From contig JAODUP010000083.1 in assembly GCA_025642065.1 (NCBI GenBank), forward strand, positions 186,001-250,000: DNA of 64,000 nucleotides, in the 5' to 3' direction. The position numbers and the translations under genes are program-made. The DNA comes from Paralvinella palmiformis. Its lineage: Eukaryota > Annelida > Polychaeta > Terebellida > Alvinellidae. The notes beneath the pieces are model-generated. The model was not told the DNA's origin. It ran no database searches and was given only the letters and a program-made list of their open reading frames with translations. Positions 1-13,705 of this stretch are shown here, piece after piece. Every line of letters starts with the position of its first letter. The first letter of the stretch is position 1.

Positions 1-2453
1 GCACTGGAAAAAAACTCGTGTATGTTTAGACTCCAGTAGTAAAGATATGACAGTTAGACTAATGTTATTAAAACTATAACTCACATAACCGGAAATAAAA
101 ACATACGCATGCACTTGATCATGACTCACATTCATTTACACTACTGGTCTAAACGTACAGTTCATGTATGCGTAGCCACTGCCAATATCATAATGATGTC
201 AAAATGGGAAAATTATCACCCACACATTAAATAATCCAGTTTAAAGTGCCTGTTAATCGACTTTTAATGGTCTGTGGGCACCGCCATTTTGAAACTAGAC
301 ATATACCGGAATCTCTTGAATGCTGATGTCATTTGAACCTAGCAGTTTGTCCGGAAGTCTGTAGAGCCCATACAAAAGCACGTAGACAAGTGTTAGCCTG
401 GGATAATTCCAGAATAAAATGTAATAATCTTGTTAAAACTGAGCCAGAAAGAACCTTCAAAAAAGCAGTATCATTGAAGAAATCTTGCGGAGGATCGAGA
501 ACACTAACTGGCACCTATGTGAACTCTCTGTACTCCTGGCCCAGGTGATGTCTGAGCATTTGCCTTTTCTCTTTTCCCCCTTTGAAGCTGGAATCTGGTG
601 CAGCTGTAATGGCTGCTCTCTAGTAATTTGGATTATTTCCTTATATCTTTGATACCGGTTATAATTCGTGATTATTATTGTGAAATTTTTGTTTACTGTT
701 ATAAGCATTACATATTTAAGAAATATGATCTGATAGTTCACTATCCCTTCAACACTAACAGTTGACTAAATAGTTTACACAAAAAAAGTGATTATTTACT
801 CTGGGATTTTGATCTATTATTATATACTCCTGGGAAAGTTATACATGCACAGATGTTTCACCATTTATTCAGTTAGAAAATTATTGAGGGAACAAACTTC
901 AGATATGAATAATGAATAAATCACTTCTTAAAGTTGACAACTAGTTAGTTTTTTCAATAACAGGCTATATTTTGTCACTAAATACAGATTTATTTGCTGT
1001 TGTCTATATGGGTGTACTTTCGCTTTGTGCGTATATGGGACGAATTGGCTTGCTTGTGGGGGGGGGGGCGATTGTGCATGGTTATGTTATATTATCGAAT
1101 GACGTTTAAACCACATGGAGATATGATTATCTGCAGACTGGGGAATATTTATTAAAACGAAGTGGTTGCATAGCTGAGCATCGGAACCGTGTTGGCTAGC
1201 GCTAAAGGTTCAAGCACTTAATGCACATGCACTGACTCCCAATGGCGGCAAGGACCTGCGAATGCGCTAATTCCCGAACCCGTTATCTCTTTTTTGGCTT
1301 GGATCTTTTTATATCTGCATCCTAGTATCTGAAACAAGCCAAAATAGGTGCTTGCGCACTCGGTTCTTTTACAGCAGCATCCGAACACCAGAAAAACCCA
1401 CATTTGGCGCATATGCATTGAGTGCTCGGACCTTGAATGCAAACGAACACAGTTCCGATGCTTGGCTATGCAATAACGTCCTTGTTAAAATTCTTTCAAC
1501 AAATCAGTTGTTTTGTGTACAATCGTACCACAACAATAGCAAGCAATACTGGTGCATTTATGTTTTCCTTATCTTACTGAATGACCTTAAATGAAACAAT
1601 CAATTTTATCACTTTCCAAATTTTTTGGGGGCCGCATTATTCACTTCAAACGGTTCCACACATTATAATATTCACTACAAGATGGATGAATGAAAGCTAA
1701 CTATCATTAGGGGAGATATGCCTGATGATCCCGGACTATATCTGGTCACATAACTTTTTTTATTTATTCATAAATATTGATTTAGAAAGGTTCACAGTTT
1801 AGTTATTTTTTATATTCAGATATAGACTCACTAGTATTTTCAATAAGTTTTCAGAGTCTACTAACAACTCACAATCATCACATAAAGCACAACTCACCCT
1901 TGTTTTGGACTTTCAAATTTGGTGCCAAAAAGGAAACGATTGTAATCATAATTCAATAATACATGTTTGTATAATGCCAGAACCAGGTAACCCTGTTCTG
2001 AGGTGCTGTACAGTATTATTATCTCTAACGCAGAACTATTTCTACCCTACACACATCTCAACTCCCAAGGGACCATATAACGCATGCTGCCAGTAAAGGT
2101 GCAAAGCATTACTCAAACACATAGCCATCTAGTCCAGTCAGGTTCTCATTTTTTCTGGATGAGTCAACCAGTTGCCACGTGACAGCATTGAAGCTCCCGG
2201 AGCCTTAAACATGCCACCCTTCAGCTACGGGTCCTATGCTCTAACTAACTGCACCATCACAGCTCACCTTTGAATGCAATAATTATGCAGTGTGTGTGTG
2301 TGTGTGTGTTTTTTTTAATTATATATATATATATATACACACCCCTTTTTCATTCAGCACATGGAAGTCAAACTGAATAGGGGGAAATTGGAAGAAAATG
2401 AAAACTCTGCAGCTGTAAAGATGCCTGCAACACCATAGGTAATATTTCTTCAG
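1..2453. other. Region upstream of the CCDC85 gene, no gene seen
   Basis: I see no convincing coding exon here; the open frames are short and have no recognisable domain. It contains a G run at about 1058-1067, a SINE-like block at about 2012-2275 (listed separately), and a (TG)n followed by (TA)n tract at about 2289-2338. The promoter and first non-coding exon of the CCDC85 gene probably lie here, because a good acceptor (ttcttcag) ends at 2453, five bases before the ATG. No promoter could be pinpointed. Confidence 0.5.
2012..2275 (-). mobile_element. tRNA-derived SINE, family D, diverged copy
   Basis: Read on the minus strand, the right end resembles a tRNA head (box A-like sequence around the complement of 2236-2260). 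The body shares long stretches with the block at 50823-51115, for example the complements of 'cacatctcaac', 'aaggtgcaaagc/aggcgcaaagc' and 'gacagcattg..gctcccggagcc'. The two copies align over about 250 bp, which defines a dispersed family. This copy is more decayed at its box B. The outer edges are approximate. Confidence 0.75.
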
Positions 2454-2458
2454 GAAAC

Positions 2459-5400
2459 ATGTCCTACATGAATGTTCCAACATCCAAGCTAACCAATGAT
2501 GAGCTGTATCGTATACCAGTCAACGATCTAATAAACAGACTGAGAAGGTGTGACCAGGAAAGGGCCAAAGCTCTACAAGATCACAGCAGATTGGTAAAGG
2601 ATATTAACCAGCAGCTACAGGTTAGTTTATTACTTCGATTAGTCGGATTATATTGGTGCAGATGTTAATTGTTGTTGTTGTTGTTAGTGGTTACTCAGCA
2701 TGACTCGGCTGTTATTGTCTCAGAAAAATTAGTAACGATGTTGTTTGAAATAGGTAAGATAAGATTGCTCATTTGATATGAAGTTTATTATACCAATTAG
2801 AAGCTACTGTGGTATGAATGGTTCCACTGATGCACGAGATTTGGGTAATTTGCTGCATCGTTGATATGATTCGGGTTACTTAGTTGTAATATTTGAGATT
2901 TATTGTGTGAATTTATTTGGACACTGTTGTAGTCAAATTGGTAGTACACTACACCTGGATACCTCCAGATCTGAGTTCGAATCCAAATGTTACTCGTGTC
3001 TACAAGATATTTTATTTGATCATGTTATTTCACTGCGGAGTTGACCATTGGGTATATTTGTTTTAGGCATGACAGGCTCTGAAGCTAAACATTTTACTCA
3101 TGAATTTATTCACGAGCTGAAGAAAGTATGCACAAAGTGTGGTTGTCATATGGAAAATGGGTGTGACTAACTCCTCCTGTTGTTCTTGCAGAGAAGTAAC
3201 AAGATAATAAAATACACAGAGGATAATCGCTGCCACAGTATTAGTGTTTAATGACGGCCATTTATATGGTTGAATTCATCACCCAGGTTTATGCGGCTGA
3301 AAAGTTAATCCTTGAATTGGCAGTTGGACGTAGATCTTTACACTTTTTTGCAACTCTGGAATAGGAATTGAACCCTAAACCAATGACTCCCTTCAGGACC
3401 AGTTATGACATAAGCTCCTAGTCTTTACCAACCAAAGGGCTGGTGAGCTTTGAATTATACCAACCCGGCAAGAATTTTGGCAACTCTGATAACTTTAAAC
3501 ATCTTGACTTCGTTTATTGTGTGGTGATCTGCGAGTATATTTTGTCAATTTTTTGCCAGAATATAAAATATTTCACATGTCTATCTGCCAGTTAAGCCTC
3601 TCAGTGAACAGGACACTTGTGTGCAGCCAATAGTGCACTATCCTGCATAAATCCACGATGGGATTCAGATCCCAGTGTAACCCGTGCCTGTAGTCCATTT
3701 AATCTGATCATTTCATCCCCTGAGAAATAGCCCTTGACCTTATATCTTAGATGTGATCACTGCTGAGATTAGAAAAAACATTCACACACCATTTACAGCT
3801 CATCATCAGATGTCTTCTTCGTGATCCTGGGTAACTGTTATCACAATATTACTGAAGGGCTGAGTACCTTATTGTTACATAACTCTGTAAGTTTTATATA
3901 ATTAAACTGTCTCATCTCAATATTTACTGATGTCAAATCTATAGGTTGTCAATGACAGTACATGTTTTTTGTTTTTTTTTATAAACACAACTAACCTTTT
4001 TTCTTACGTCAAATCATAACCAGCTTGGATTAAAATACCAACAAGAAATTATATGTTTATAAGCAGAATTGTCTCAAATTTATACTAGCCCACTGGGCTG
4101 CCTTCATGTCATGTAAGATAAGTTTGAATCACACATTATTCATATAATATCTTGTAAGATTGCTATCATTATTCTGTTACTTCCAGGCTCACTTGGTGGA
4201 AATACGAAACTTAAAGGGTATTAATAACCGGTTACAAGAGGACAACCAGGAGCTGCGTGATCTCTGCTGCTTCTTGGATGATGAGCGACAACGATCCCAG
4301 AAACTGGCTAAAGAATGGGAGAAGTTTGGGAAATATACATCCAGTGTTATGCGTGGTGATGTTGGAGCATATCAAGAGAAACTGAATGTAATATTATTGT
4401 TGTCTGTTGATTGTCTCTCTCTCTCCCTCTCTCTCTCTCCCTCTCTGTGTGTTTGTTCTGTTTTTCACATACACACATACACAGGTAAATGTACATAGTG
4501 TTTTGCCTCATTTTGATAAAAAATGTGTAGATAAAATTAGATCCAAAGTGAGCTCATGGCTGATTAATTCAGCATCCCGGGTCAATATCTTGCATAATAG
4601 AATGTTTAGAACAACAACATATAACAATGTGTTTCAAAGAAAGATACTATTTTATAACTGTGTAACTAAATCTTATTGTATTTATTGAAAACAAGATAAA
4701 GGGGATTCTTTTTTGAAACAGAACACCTTTTGTAGGAGATTAGTTTAATAATTTTAATGAGTAATAATCTCAGGACATAGAGATAATAATTTTGAGAATC
4801 TTTCCATATCAGACCAAAACATCCTCTACACCCAGTCCCCTTGCAGAGCTGCCAACCATTACAATTTCTGCAGAATCATTACGATTATCTGTTCTTCATT
4901 ACGCCATTATGCTCATACTCTGAAAACTACGATAAATCTGCCTTTTCCCATAATAGTTCCATGTTGTGTGGTTCTGTCACTGTCTTAGCCGCACACTGTA
5001 GACCCTCTATCACACTGCTTGCATGCTTGTATTTTTGGGGAGTATCCCCAGACTGTCGCTTGTTCAGCACAGACTCTGTGGTGCTTATCACACAGCAGTT
5101 CCACTAGTCAGCATGGCTTGAAAGCCTTTGCTGGGCCAGCGAATTGGAATGGTGCTTTTTTTCCAGGAGGATCCTGCATTTTGAGATCCTCTCTTTCATA
5201 CAATGTTTCCTGATACACAGATAGTGAAAAAAAAGGCAGTGGTCCAGGACCGGAAAAATCTGTAGCCTCGACGCCCGTGAAATCAGGATTTTGTCTTCGG
5301 GCTAGTGACTAGTCTAAGACCTTAGACCGACCAGGCTACTGCTATTTTGAGGCAAGATATGCAGTAGTCTTTAGCTCTGCAGTGGAAAAAAGTATCATGG

Positions 5401-6731
5401 TTTAAAACACCCATGCCGATACCTCACCAACCGTCACTAAAAGCACTCTTCCCAATTGTAAGCTGGATTTTGGACTGATTTTCAGCAGAAAATTGGTCGT
5501 GATAAACAATAAAATTTATCATCTTCATCTAACAGTTTCCTGATCTGAAGTAATGAAATACATATAAATATTTACTGAAGCTAAGAACCATGCTTGAATG
5601 ATGGGAGAGATTTTGGTGAGCTGGTGATCTTGGCTGGTAAACATCCATTTTGCATTATGATGGTCACATGACTCAAATACTCTCTCTCGATTGGCCAGTT
5701 GTCTTTGTTTACAGTAAAAAAAGCACATGGTTTTGTTTATATGGTTGATTTCTTTGTCCCTTTCATGTTCAATTGTTTGATCACTAGTTGTTTTTTTCAT
5801 TTTATGTTAATATTATGATAATAAATAATACAGCAATTGTAGGAAGATTTTAGTATAGTGTAGAATATGTAGGGTAATCAAACTAATCATGTACTGAAAG
5901 TGCAGACTTGTGATGACTTAATTGTTATGAAATGTGGGGGAAATCTGATTAAATGAAAAAAAGCAGTTGAACCTTTCACAAAAGAATACTTATGATGTTA
6001 GATTGTTTTGCTATCGATAAATTACATGGTTTTATGATGCATGGTGTCATGTTAGCTGTAGGTCGCATTTCATGCGAAAATAATAACTCTTTCCAATTTT
6101 CAAATGTTGGCAGCTATGCCCTTGTTGCTTCATGCCTTGACTACATGAAGAAAAGCATTTCTTTATTTTCTCAGACCTATGAACACATCGTGTTGCCTTT
6201 ATTGTTTGAAAAACACTGTAACTGTACTGCCCATCTCATGGAATTCATTATATTTGACCTGTTAATAGCAGATTGAATCACTGCCTGAACTTATGCTCAT
6301 TAGGCACTCGAGACTCGACAGCAGGAACTACTGAGAGAGAACCTTGAGCTGAAGCAGCTGTGCGTCTATCTGGAGGAGCAGCGACTGGAGCTGTGTAAGG
6401 AGACCAGCGCCGACCGAGATCAGGGAGATGGCAGCAGTAACTCGAGCAGTACCTGTGCCGAGAGACCGTCACCAAACCCACTACCTGCCTCACTGCCGCC
6501 TCCACCGCAGCTGACCAACAGACTGCCCTCAGATGGAAAAAAGACCGTCCAAAGTAATGGTATGTCATCTTAAGAATATTATAACTAATGACCTGTATAC
6601 TACAGGCAAAGCTGGTTATAACATAATCTTTGGTGTCCTAGAAGTACCAATCACGATGTAGTTGAATTGTGATCTCATGCCATATTATTTTTTGACACAT
6701 ATCATGGTCCATCTTCTGGATTACTCTCTCT

Positions 6732-6775
<44 letters not shown>

Positions 6776-9497
6776 CAAATGTTATGCAACAGACAGAACA
6801 AGTAACCTAGAATTGTTGTTGACATAAACTTGTGTCTTACATATATTATTTTCCATTCATTGTTCTAAAGAAGAAACAATGCAATATGTACGACATTTGG
6901 AGGAGAGGATTCAGAGACTGGAAGAGGAGAAGAAAATGATGGCCAACAGTAGCCAGAGTAACTGTAATATTTACAGTAATCACAGTAATGAGGTATGTAT
7001 TGATACAACCTTTGTACACTGATGCCATTTAGCCAGTCAGGGCTAGACATGCTAATTATCTTGCCATGATGTAATGTTCTTTTCGTCATTCCCTGCATGT
7101 TCAAGCATATGGGAAGTTTGCTGGGTATGAGAAAGTTTATTGGGTGATTTCGTTTCTCCTTCCAGACTCGGGCTCATACGCCATCTCGTTCAAGAGCACT
7201 CAGTCCCAGCCGGGCTGATACACACAAGTTCTTCTCGTCACCTGACAATTCATACACATCCGTGAAGCCGGTATGGTTTTGTGTATTACATTCTTTGGTT
7301 AAGCTGTAGCAATACTATTCATAAAACTAGTTGTTATCTGATCATTATTTTTCCAGTGTCGGTTGATGTGTAAACTGTTTTAGGTAGCTTTTAATGTTTT
7401 TAAATGTGACAATTGATAAAAGACTGGTGCCCTGTGTTAATGATGAATGCAACAGTTTTAGGCTATTACTTGATTGAATTGTGTGATTTTGTGCCAATTT
7501 TTATTCCAAGTGGATCTCTTGATATCCTTTTCGCCTTCCAGAGGCCGCCATCTTTAAACAGGAGTCGTTCACCCGAGCGCAGGCTGCCACAAACACCGGA
7601 TCATCGAAAAGCGTGGAATGTTAGCAGCTCACCTGAAAGCATCCCACTCTCACCAAAGAAGATAGTGAGTAAACCTGAAGCTATGGTACAAGCCATGAAG
7701 GTAAGAAATATGAATGGTGTTTGTTAGATGCTTATGCACACATATGTTATTACAGCCGACTAGAAGAGGTAACAATATTGACTGCTGACACACACAAACA
7801 AGTGTGCACATGCATTAACACCCACACTGAGGTAACATTTACATACATTTTATTGCATACCATGTCTCCGCCATCCATAAAAGCTGTATTCATTAATCAC
7901 TCGTCATAAACAGGTTCTGGAAATTCATCAACAGCTAGAAAAGCCTCAAATGGATGTAGATACTCAGGATGACCTTGATGATACACAAAAAGCCTTTGTC
8001 AGAGAAATGTGTAATGTGAGTATTCCTATAGCCCTTTATTGTATAACCAGTTGACTGATGAGTTAACCTTCTAACCCAGCTTAATCTCCTGTACTTTAAT
8101 GAACTATTTGAGTATTATAACTGGTATTCACCTCATCGTTTATTTTGTCATTTTTCTTACATTATTTGGGATCCGCTGAAATCAGACCACTGTGGCTTGT
8201 AGTTTGGTAATGACTTGAGTGTTTATTAACTAACCTAATTATGTGAATAATTGTATGTTGTGGATTTAACTGAATATTTTCTTGTGTTCTAGGACACTGA
8301 ATGGCCTAAATTGTGCCCATATGTCGTTAAACAACATTCATCCATCCATCCTTCTTGTTTGTATTATATATTAGCCACTTTCTGAATAATGTTAATACTC
8401 AGTTTTCGGTATTTTTTATTGACATTCCTGATTTTAATATGTAAATCAGTCATCCAAATTGTACGATTTGTTAAATGGAGGTTCTATTCAGAGCTCTAAG
8501 ATGGTAGTCCACCTGACATATAAATCTGAAAGTGTTTATTCTTTAATTTTTCCGCATTATCTTCCGAATTTGCCTAATCGATCCTATCCCACAATTAGCA
8601 TAACAATGGCCATGAAACCTCAATTAAAATACGATACGTGAAACACCCATTTCGAGACATAATTCCCTGAGTAATAAACTATGCTTCAGTTTACATTCAC
8701 CCAAACATTATTGCATTCACCCAATAAAGATCATATCAAAGAGCCATAAAAACATAAAGCAATGTTAAAATACTTGAAATCACCTTGTTGACCAACACAC
8801 TGACAGACAAACAAGGATGAGCCCTCAAGCCTTGAATAATTCTTCAACCTTTTTAATACACCTTTCCCTCAATGACAACCAAAAAACTAGTGTTCTAGGA
8901 ACAGCCTACCAATTTCACTGATTCCTTGTACTATTGTCGATAGGAAGAAAATATAATAAGAAACTATCATCCAATTACAGCATTTGCATTTCACTTAACT
9001 GCATATCATTTAATCTACTGTATGTATTATAAGTTTTAATCCAAATGTGGTGACCTGTAATCTGCAATAATAGCACACTTTGGTGAGACAGATAATCACA
9101 TGCCCAGCGTCTTCTTATTCTAACAGTCTTCTTTTCATCTTCCCATTGTATATTAAGCAAACAGGATTATCTCCTTAATGAGTAAGTATTCACTGTCTAT
9201 GAAACTTTGTTTTGAATGTTGTTATACATTTTTGCATGATGATTTTACACCTTGTCACTCACTACCCACCTTATCAGGTGCAAATCATCACTTGTGCACA
9301 ATTCTTCCTCACCTCTAAGCAGTTTTTCTCTTCAGCGGCTCATTTATTATGGTGATATGTCAAATAAAACATTTTGTGGTAGCAGGTCTTTTTATTTGTC
9401 TGGTGTTTTTAATTAACTGTTGATGTTTCTGATTGTAATTCAGGTTGTCTGGCGTAAACTGGGTGACACAGTTCCTGAATATAAAACACAAATATAA
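2459..9497 (+). CDS. CCDC85: CCDC85 family coiled-coil protein (8 coding exons, about 386 aa)
   Basis: Coding exons 2459-2620, 4187-4387, 6304-6559, 6871-6992, 7166-7270, 7542-7700, 7914-8015 and 9444-9497 join in one frame with GT-AG borders at every junction. Residues 1-150 carry the family signature: LTNDELYRIPVNDLINRL, then RNLKGINNRLQEDNQELRDL, then DVGAYQEKL and RQQELLRENLELKQL, a pair of conserved coiled coils. A Ser/Pro-rich middle (exons 5-6, SRSPERR, SSSPESIPLSPKK) is probably disordered and phosphorylated. The end matches the conserved CCDC85 C-terminus (MCNVVWRKLGD), followed by VPEYKTQI. Vertebrate paralogues and C. elegans PICC-1 bind delta-catenins at adherens junctions and scaffold polarity factors; that role is inherited from the family, not shown here. 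I chose the ATG at 2459 because the conserved block begins just after it. Which vertebrate paralogue (A, B or C) it matches was not decided. Confidence 0.93.
2936..3120 (+). mobile_element. tRNA-derived SINE-like relic in CCDC85 intron 1
   Basis: The block has a tRNA-like head (ggtagtacactacacctgg) and a box B-like GAGTTCGAATCC near 2973-2984. It is followed by a tail containing 'ctgaagctaaac', a string also seen near the end of the element at 59250-59440. A second related block lies at about 3600-3740. Both are diverged and their edges are uncertain. Confidence 0.5.
3600..3740 (+). mobile_element. tRNA-like SINE relic, CCDC85 intron 1
   Basis: It resembles the block at 2936-3010: 'tagtgcactatcctg', then 'gggattcagatccca' in the box B position, then 'cccgtgcctgtagtccatttaatctgatcatttca', which parallels 'ctcgtgtctacaagatattttatttgatcatgttatttca' after the first copy. 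Box B is degraded (GATTCAGATCC), so the copy is presumably dead. Confidence 0.45.
4412..4449. repeat. Pyrimidine-rich (CT)n tract
   Basis: A CT-rich low-complexity run begins about 25 bp after the donor of CCDC85 exon 2 and is followed by short TG and CA runs. It is intronic simple sequence. Confidence 0.85.
5011..5090 (-). mobile_element. SINE family A, 3' fragment
   Basis: The string tgcttgtatttttggggagtatccccagactgtcgcttgttcagcacag is nearly identical to the left end of the element at 27357-27725. Only this end is preserved. It lies in CCDC85 intron 2. Confidence 0.7.
6741..6772. repeat. (CA)n microsatellite
   Basis: A nearly pure CA dinucleotide run of about 32 bp in CCDC85 intron 3. 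Confidence 0.95.
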
Positions 9498-11761
9498 CGA
9501 TTTGGCGAACGACTCTGCATACCTCCATACAATGACTACTTCAGTTTTCGGGACCTGTAGCCATTTAGGATCAGTTATGGTTTCATTGTATTGTGTGTTC
9601 CTTCCTGGAACTCGGGTTATGGGTTGGCACATTACCACATCTATATTGACAATATTTTTGTGGTGTCTTAATCTAAACCAAAGTCTGTCAAGCAGCTGTC
9701 ATGTCTGTGTTTGTTGTTCTTATTCATGATTTTGTTTTCCACTCAGTCTGGTTATTCTTTAGTAATACCTAGGCTACGCATTGTTCTTATATTGTCTACA
9801 TTCCTACACAGCTGTTTTCCAGTCAGTACATATCAGTGATGTTATTACTCTTGGGTATACTTCATTCATAGATCTGAACATGAAATAATTTATAGATCTC
9901 GTCTTCAGCTCAACAGATTTTGTTTACATATTAAGGTTCAGCATCATCATGCTGTTACCAGTAATATGATTCAGATGTATTTAATACCTGGATTGTGTTT
10001 AATTGATGTGATATTTCTTAAATAATCTGAAAACCTCTGTGTTACGTGATGTATTTCCAAATTTTCGTTTTTTATAATTGAACAACTCTTAAAATGTTTG
10101 TAATTGCTGTTACCATACAAACTAGATTACTCATTAAATCAATCAGGCTGTGAATTAATACTGTTCATAAAGGGTAGTGCATATTCTGATTATGTGTGTG
10201 TGTGTATATACGCATATATATTTGAACATGATCATTCCTGGCAGTAAATCAGTGATAAAAACATTTGTCAACGATGCTCATATGATCCTAATATGAGTTT
10301 ACTGTGCCTTTGCAGTGATATGTTTGTATAACAGATGATATGCTCTACTTATTTTATTATAAAATTTACCTGCAAGTGTCTCAAAGACTGTACAGGCCAG
10401 TAGGTTATGTAGTTAATTATGGTGTGATATGTGTCTGTGCTGAGATGACAACTATTGTTACTTTTTAGTATTAAAATAAATGCATTGTAAAGTATGTCAA
10501 GAAACATTCATGTTTGAAAATCCAAGAGCACTGACAAGAACACACATAATTTTGAAACTACATTGTGTACAGAAACAGCGTGTCAACTGTTTAGTGATGT
10601 TGTTGTGAACATATGGCATTCTGCAGAAGCTTATGTGTAGACTTATTAGGTGTGCCTTCATATTGAAAGACTTGTTTATATTAGTGCAATTTATCAAAAC
10701 CTGCTTTATTGTTAGTTTTTTACTGTATCAATAATAAGACAGCTGTTTTTTCTCTCTTCATTTTGTGATTAAATGAATGCATCAGCTGACTCAAACATTT
10801 TACTCTCTGTGTTTCACTGGTTCAATGGCATGTTCAGTTCAATGGGTTATGTGTAATTTTTTTAATTGATGAACACTGCTGTATAATTATAGAGGTTTGA
10901 GCATTATCAACTTGTTACTGGTTTGGCCACTCTGCTTGTGATTTGTTTTAACGTTGCTATATTTTCCAGTTTTGAAGATAGGTGTACACATTTTTGACGC
11001 ACTGATTGGTTTTGTTTATCTGTTTTCTTGTGCAGGTGTGGTATGTAATTAATCAAAATATGCACTGCAGAAAATAGGTTCTTCGCTGCTTTACCAGCAT
11101 AGGGAATAAATGAGTTAGAAATAGTGTGTGGTTGGCTTATGCATCAGTGTATATTAGGAATGCATATGAACTAAATTGGTGTGTGTGTGCGCGCGCGCGT
11201 GTGTGTGTGGTCATGTGCATGACAAATTACGGTGCATATGCATGATTTTGTGGCTGGATAGATGTCGAATTAGACGGCCTATGCTCAGGAATTCTCAGAG
11301 TGAAATAACAAAACTTCCAACTTTTTGTTTGATTGGAGACGATGTTATTATCGTGAGATGCATTTTGTGACATATTTTACATCTGTAGTTGGTTTGGTTT
11401 ATGGTATTTATTTGCGTTATTTCAATTATTATTTGTATTGTTATATAGTAACACTAATTATTTCGAGGATAAATAACGCAGCAATATTATTTTCTATGTT
11501 TGTAGTACTAATCAAGCTTTTTAGATGCTGATGGCTTTTCTTTAGTTACCACTTTACATGAAAATGGGTGAGGGAAACTTAAAGGGAACGTTTATGTGAA
11601 GTTGGCTTGGTTTTTCTTAAAGTAATTTGCCTACACAGCAACTGGCAGAGTGAAAAATATTTTATTGTTGCCTGTATTTTTGAATGCACTAATGTTTATA
11701 AATTATTCGTGTGCTAGTTTTTTCTATAACTGAATGGTGCTATTGGTGTGAAATTGATAGT

Positions 11762-11763
<2 letters not shown>

Positions 11764-11798
<35 letters not shown>
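11764..11798. repeat. (TA)n microsatellite
   Basis: A pure TA/AT dinucleotide run of about 34 bp, followed by a short (CATA)n run. Confidence 0.95.
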
Positions 11799-11801
<3 letters not shown>

Positions 11802-12930
11802 CATACAGACACATTTATATTTTGTAGTATATTTCACTTACACTAAAAATTATTAGGGTGTTGATGGGAATAAATGTATTAATTCCTTGTTCATTCTGTG
11901 AGTATGACATCACACACACACATATACACAGTAAACCTAGCTTAACAAGCAATCCTGAGAGTCACAGGGACGTTTTATTGTATGCATGCATGCATATATA
12001 TATATATATTTTTTATGTTTGTGGTGGTATCTTTTTTTAAAACTCGCCTTTCCAAGTGTTATATTAATGTGGTGTTTGACAAATGCAGCAAGTTATCCTT
12101 CTTCAAATCTGCTACATTATGTTACCCATATGTAGGATTAGCACAATATTGTTTATATATATATATATATATAATGCAATGTCTGTTTTTTCTTTACATT
12201 ACCTGGACATTTAGTTCAAAAGCACGTTTGATGATCATGTTACCATTTGTTACGATGTAGGCCATTCCAGCGTAGTTCATTCGGCTTTCCATTCCAATGA
12301 TCTTCCAGTTCAGTAATCTCAGTTCTCTTTTAGATGATCAGCTGTATTTATATTGATGCGCCTTTAATACTAAAATAAAATATTTACTAAGTAGTACTAA
12401 ATATGCCAATGATGTTTACCAGTTTGTAATAAATGACAACAATAGGCAATTGTGTTACTGTCTTTACTAAGCGCGCGCGCCCGAGCCACACCCACATTCG
12501 CACACCTATATGGAGACGCATGAACGTATCAATTATACCACGAACACACGCAAACCTTGTCTGTAGTAATCAGCTCATTTTTATTTAATTTTCTAAATAC
12601 GTTTAATATAAGAATCTTTATTAATAGTATGAGATATTTACAGTCATCAGTGTAATCACTTCTATCTGCTATATTAATAAACGAAACGAATGTCTGGATA
12701 TTTCCCCATAAGTAACACAATGCCATATGGTAATTCATTATTTACATATTATATCGAGCTAGTAACAGTAATTAAGAATCTAAAGAATGTTACATCCTTT
12801 ATGTACTGCCAAGTGAAATAGCATATTTTGCTGGATTTTCTATCATATATATATATATATATAGATATAAAAATATAACTAAATGACTAGTAATAAAGCT
12901 TCGTTGATTATATATAATACATAAAAGATA

Positions 12931-12932
<2 letters not shown>

Positions 12933-12964
<32 letters not shown>
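12933..12964. repeat. (TA)n microsatellite
   Basis: A pure AT dinucleotide run of about 30 bp in intergenic DNA. Confidence 0.95.
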
Positions 12965-12966
<2 letters not shown>

Positions 12967-13085
12967 GATCATGGATAATTATTTTCTTATCTACACAACT
13001 AAACACGGTTTAAAAGTAGAGATATGGAAGTAAACGTGACGGATTGGCCTAACTTAAAATCTTGTGTTTTATATATATGAATCCA

Positions 13086-13705
13086 GGACAATTCCCCACT
13101 CGGACAATAAACCACTTGGACAATTCCCCACTCCATAGTGACAGTTTGAATAATTCTTAATTTGTAAGTGTCTTTTACATGTTTTTCAGAGTATTATTGA
13201 TCTTTGTGCACAAAGAAACCACAGCAAGGTGGCTGTTTCCAATTGCACACGAAGTCTTTATAATAAGGGGGCCAGTATACCTGGTTCATCAGTTATTCTC
13301 AGATATATATTTCTCAATACATGGTACACATATATTCAACCATGGAGATCAAAAACCAACGTGGTAGTTTGAAGCTCGTACATGAAGGCTATATGTACAC
13401 TAAGAAGTACGTCCGGAAGAATGTCAGATGGGAGTGTGCCAATCGCTATGCATTTAGCTGTAAAGGCGGTCTCAGTACAGATGCTGAGTTAAATATTGTA
13501 TGATCACGCTGATTGATTGGAGTTTGTAGTAATATTATATTTACTCATTTATTAACTCTTTTTCCTGTATTGTATGTTTAAATCGATTATTATTAATAGA
13601 CATTAAAATATTAATTTTAATAATTTATATCATTACTGAAAATTATTGTTGATTAAAGTTTAATAACAAAAATTACTAATTCGTGGAGTGGGAAATTGTA
13701 CGTTT
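13086..13705 (+). mobile_element. DNA-transposon remnant with FLYWCH-type zinc-finger fragment
   Basis: A frame at about 13321-13503 encodes NQRGSLKLVHEGYMYTKK, then RWECANR and a CKGGLSTDA segment. This matches the FLYWCH zinc-finger pattern (RGxxxLxxxGYxY...W.C.N....C.A...T) found in Mutator-like transposases and some host proteins. The final histidine of the Cys2His2 set is not reached before the stop, so the domain is incomplete. The segment is flanked by imperfect inverted repeats: ggacaattccccactcc occurs at 13115-13134 (with a partial repeat at 13086) and its approximate complement, ggagtgggaaattgt, at about 13684-13699. This suggests a short non-autonomous Mutator-like or similar element. 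No transposase core was found. The edges are approximate. Confidence 0.55.

Larger units (their letters stand above)
9498..13080. other. CCDC85 3' region and AT-rich intergenic DNA
   Basis: The 3' UTR of the CCDC85 gene begins at 9498; its end could not be fixed because AATAAA-like signals are frequent (for example near 10472 and 12372). The rest is AT-rich DNA with no coding signal. It has simple repeats: a GT/CG alternating run near 11180-11209, (TA)n at about 11766-11798, 12158-12172, 12846-12862 and 12933-12963, and a GC-alternating run (gcgcgcgcgc) at about 12471-12480. Confidence 0.55.

Noticed and set aside
333..548. 71-codon frame near the window start
   Set aside because: It has no domain, no splice signals placing it in a gene, and overlaps an equally long frame on the other strand.
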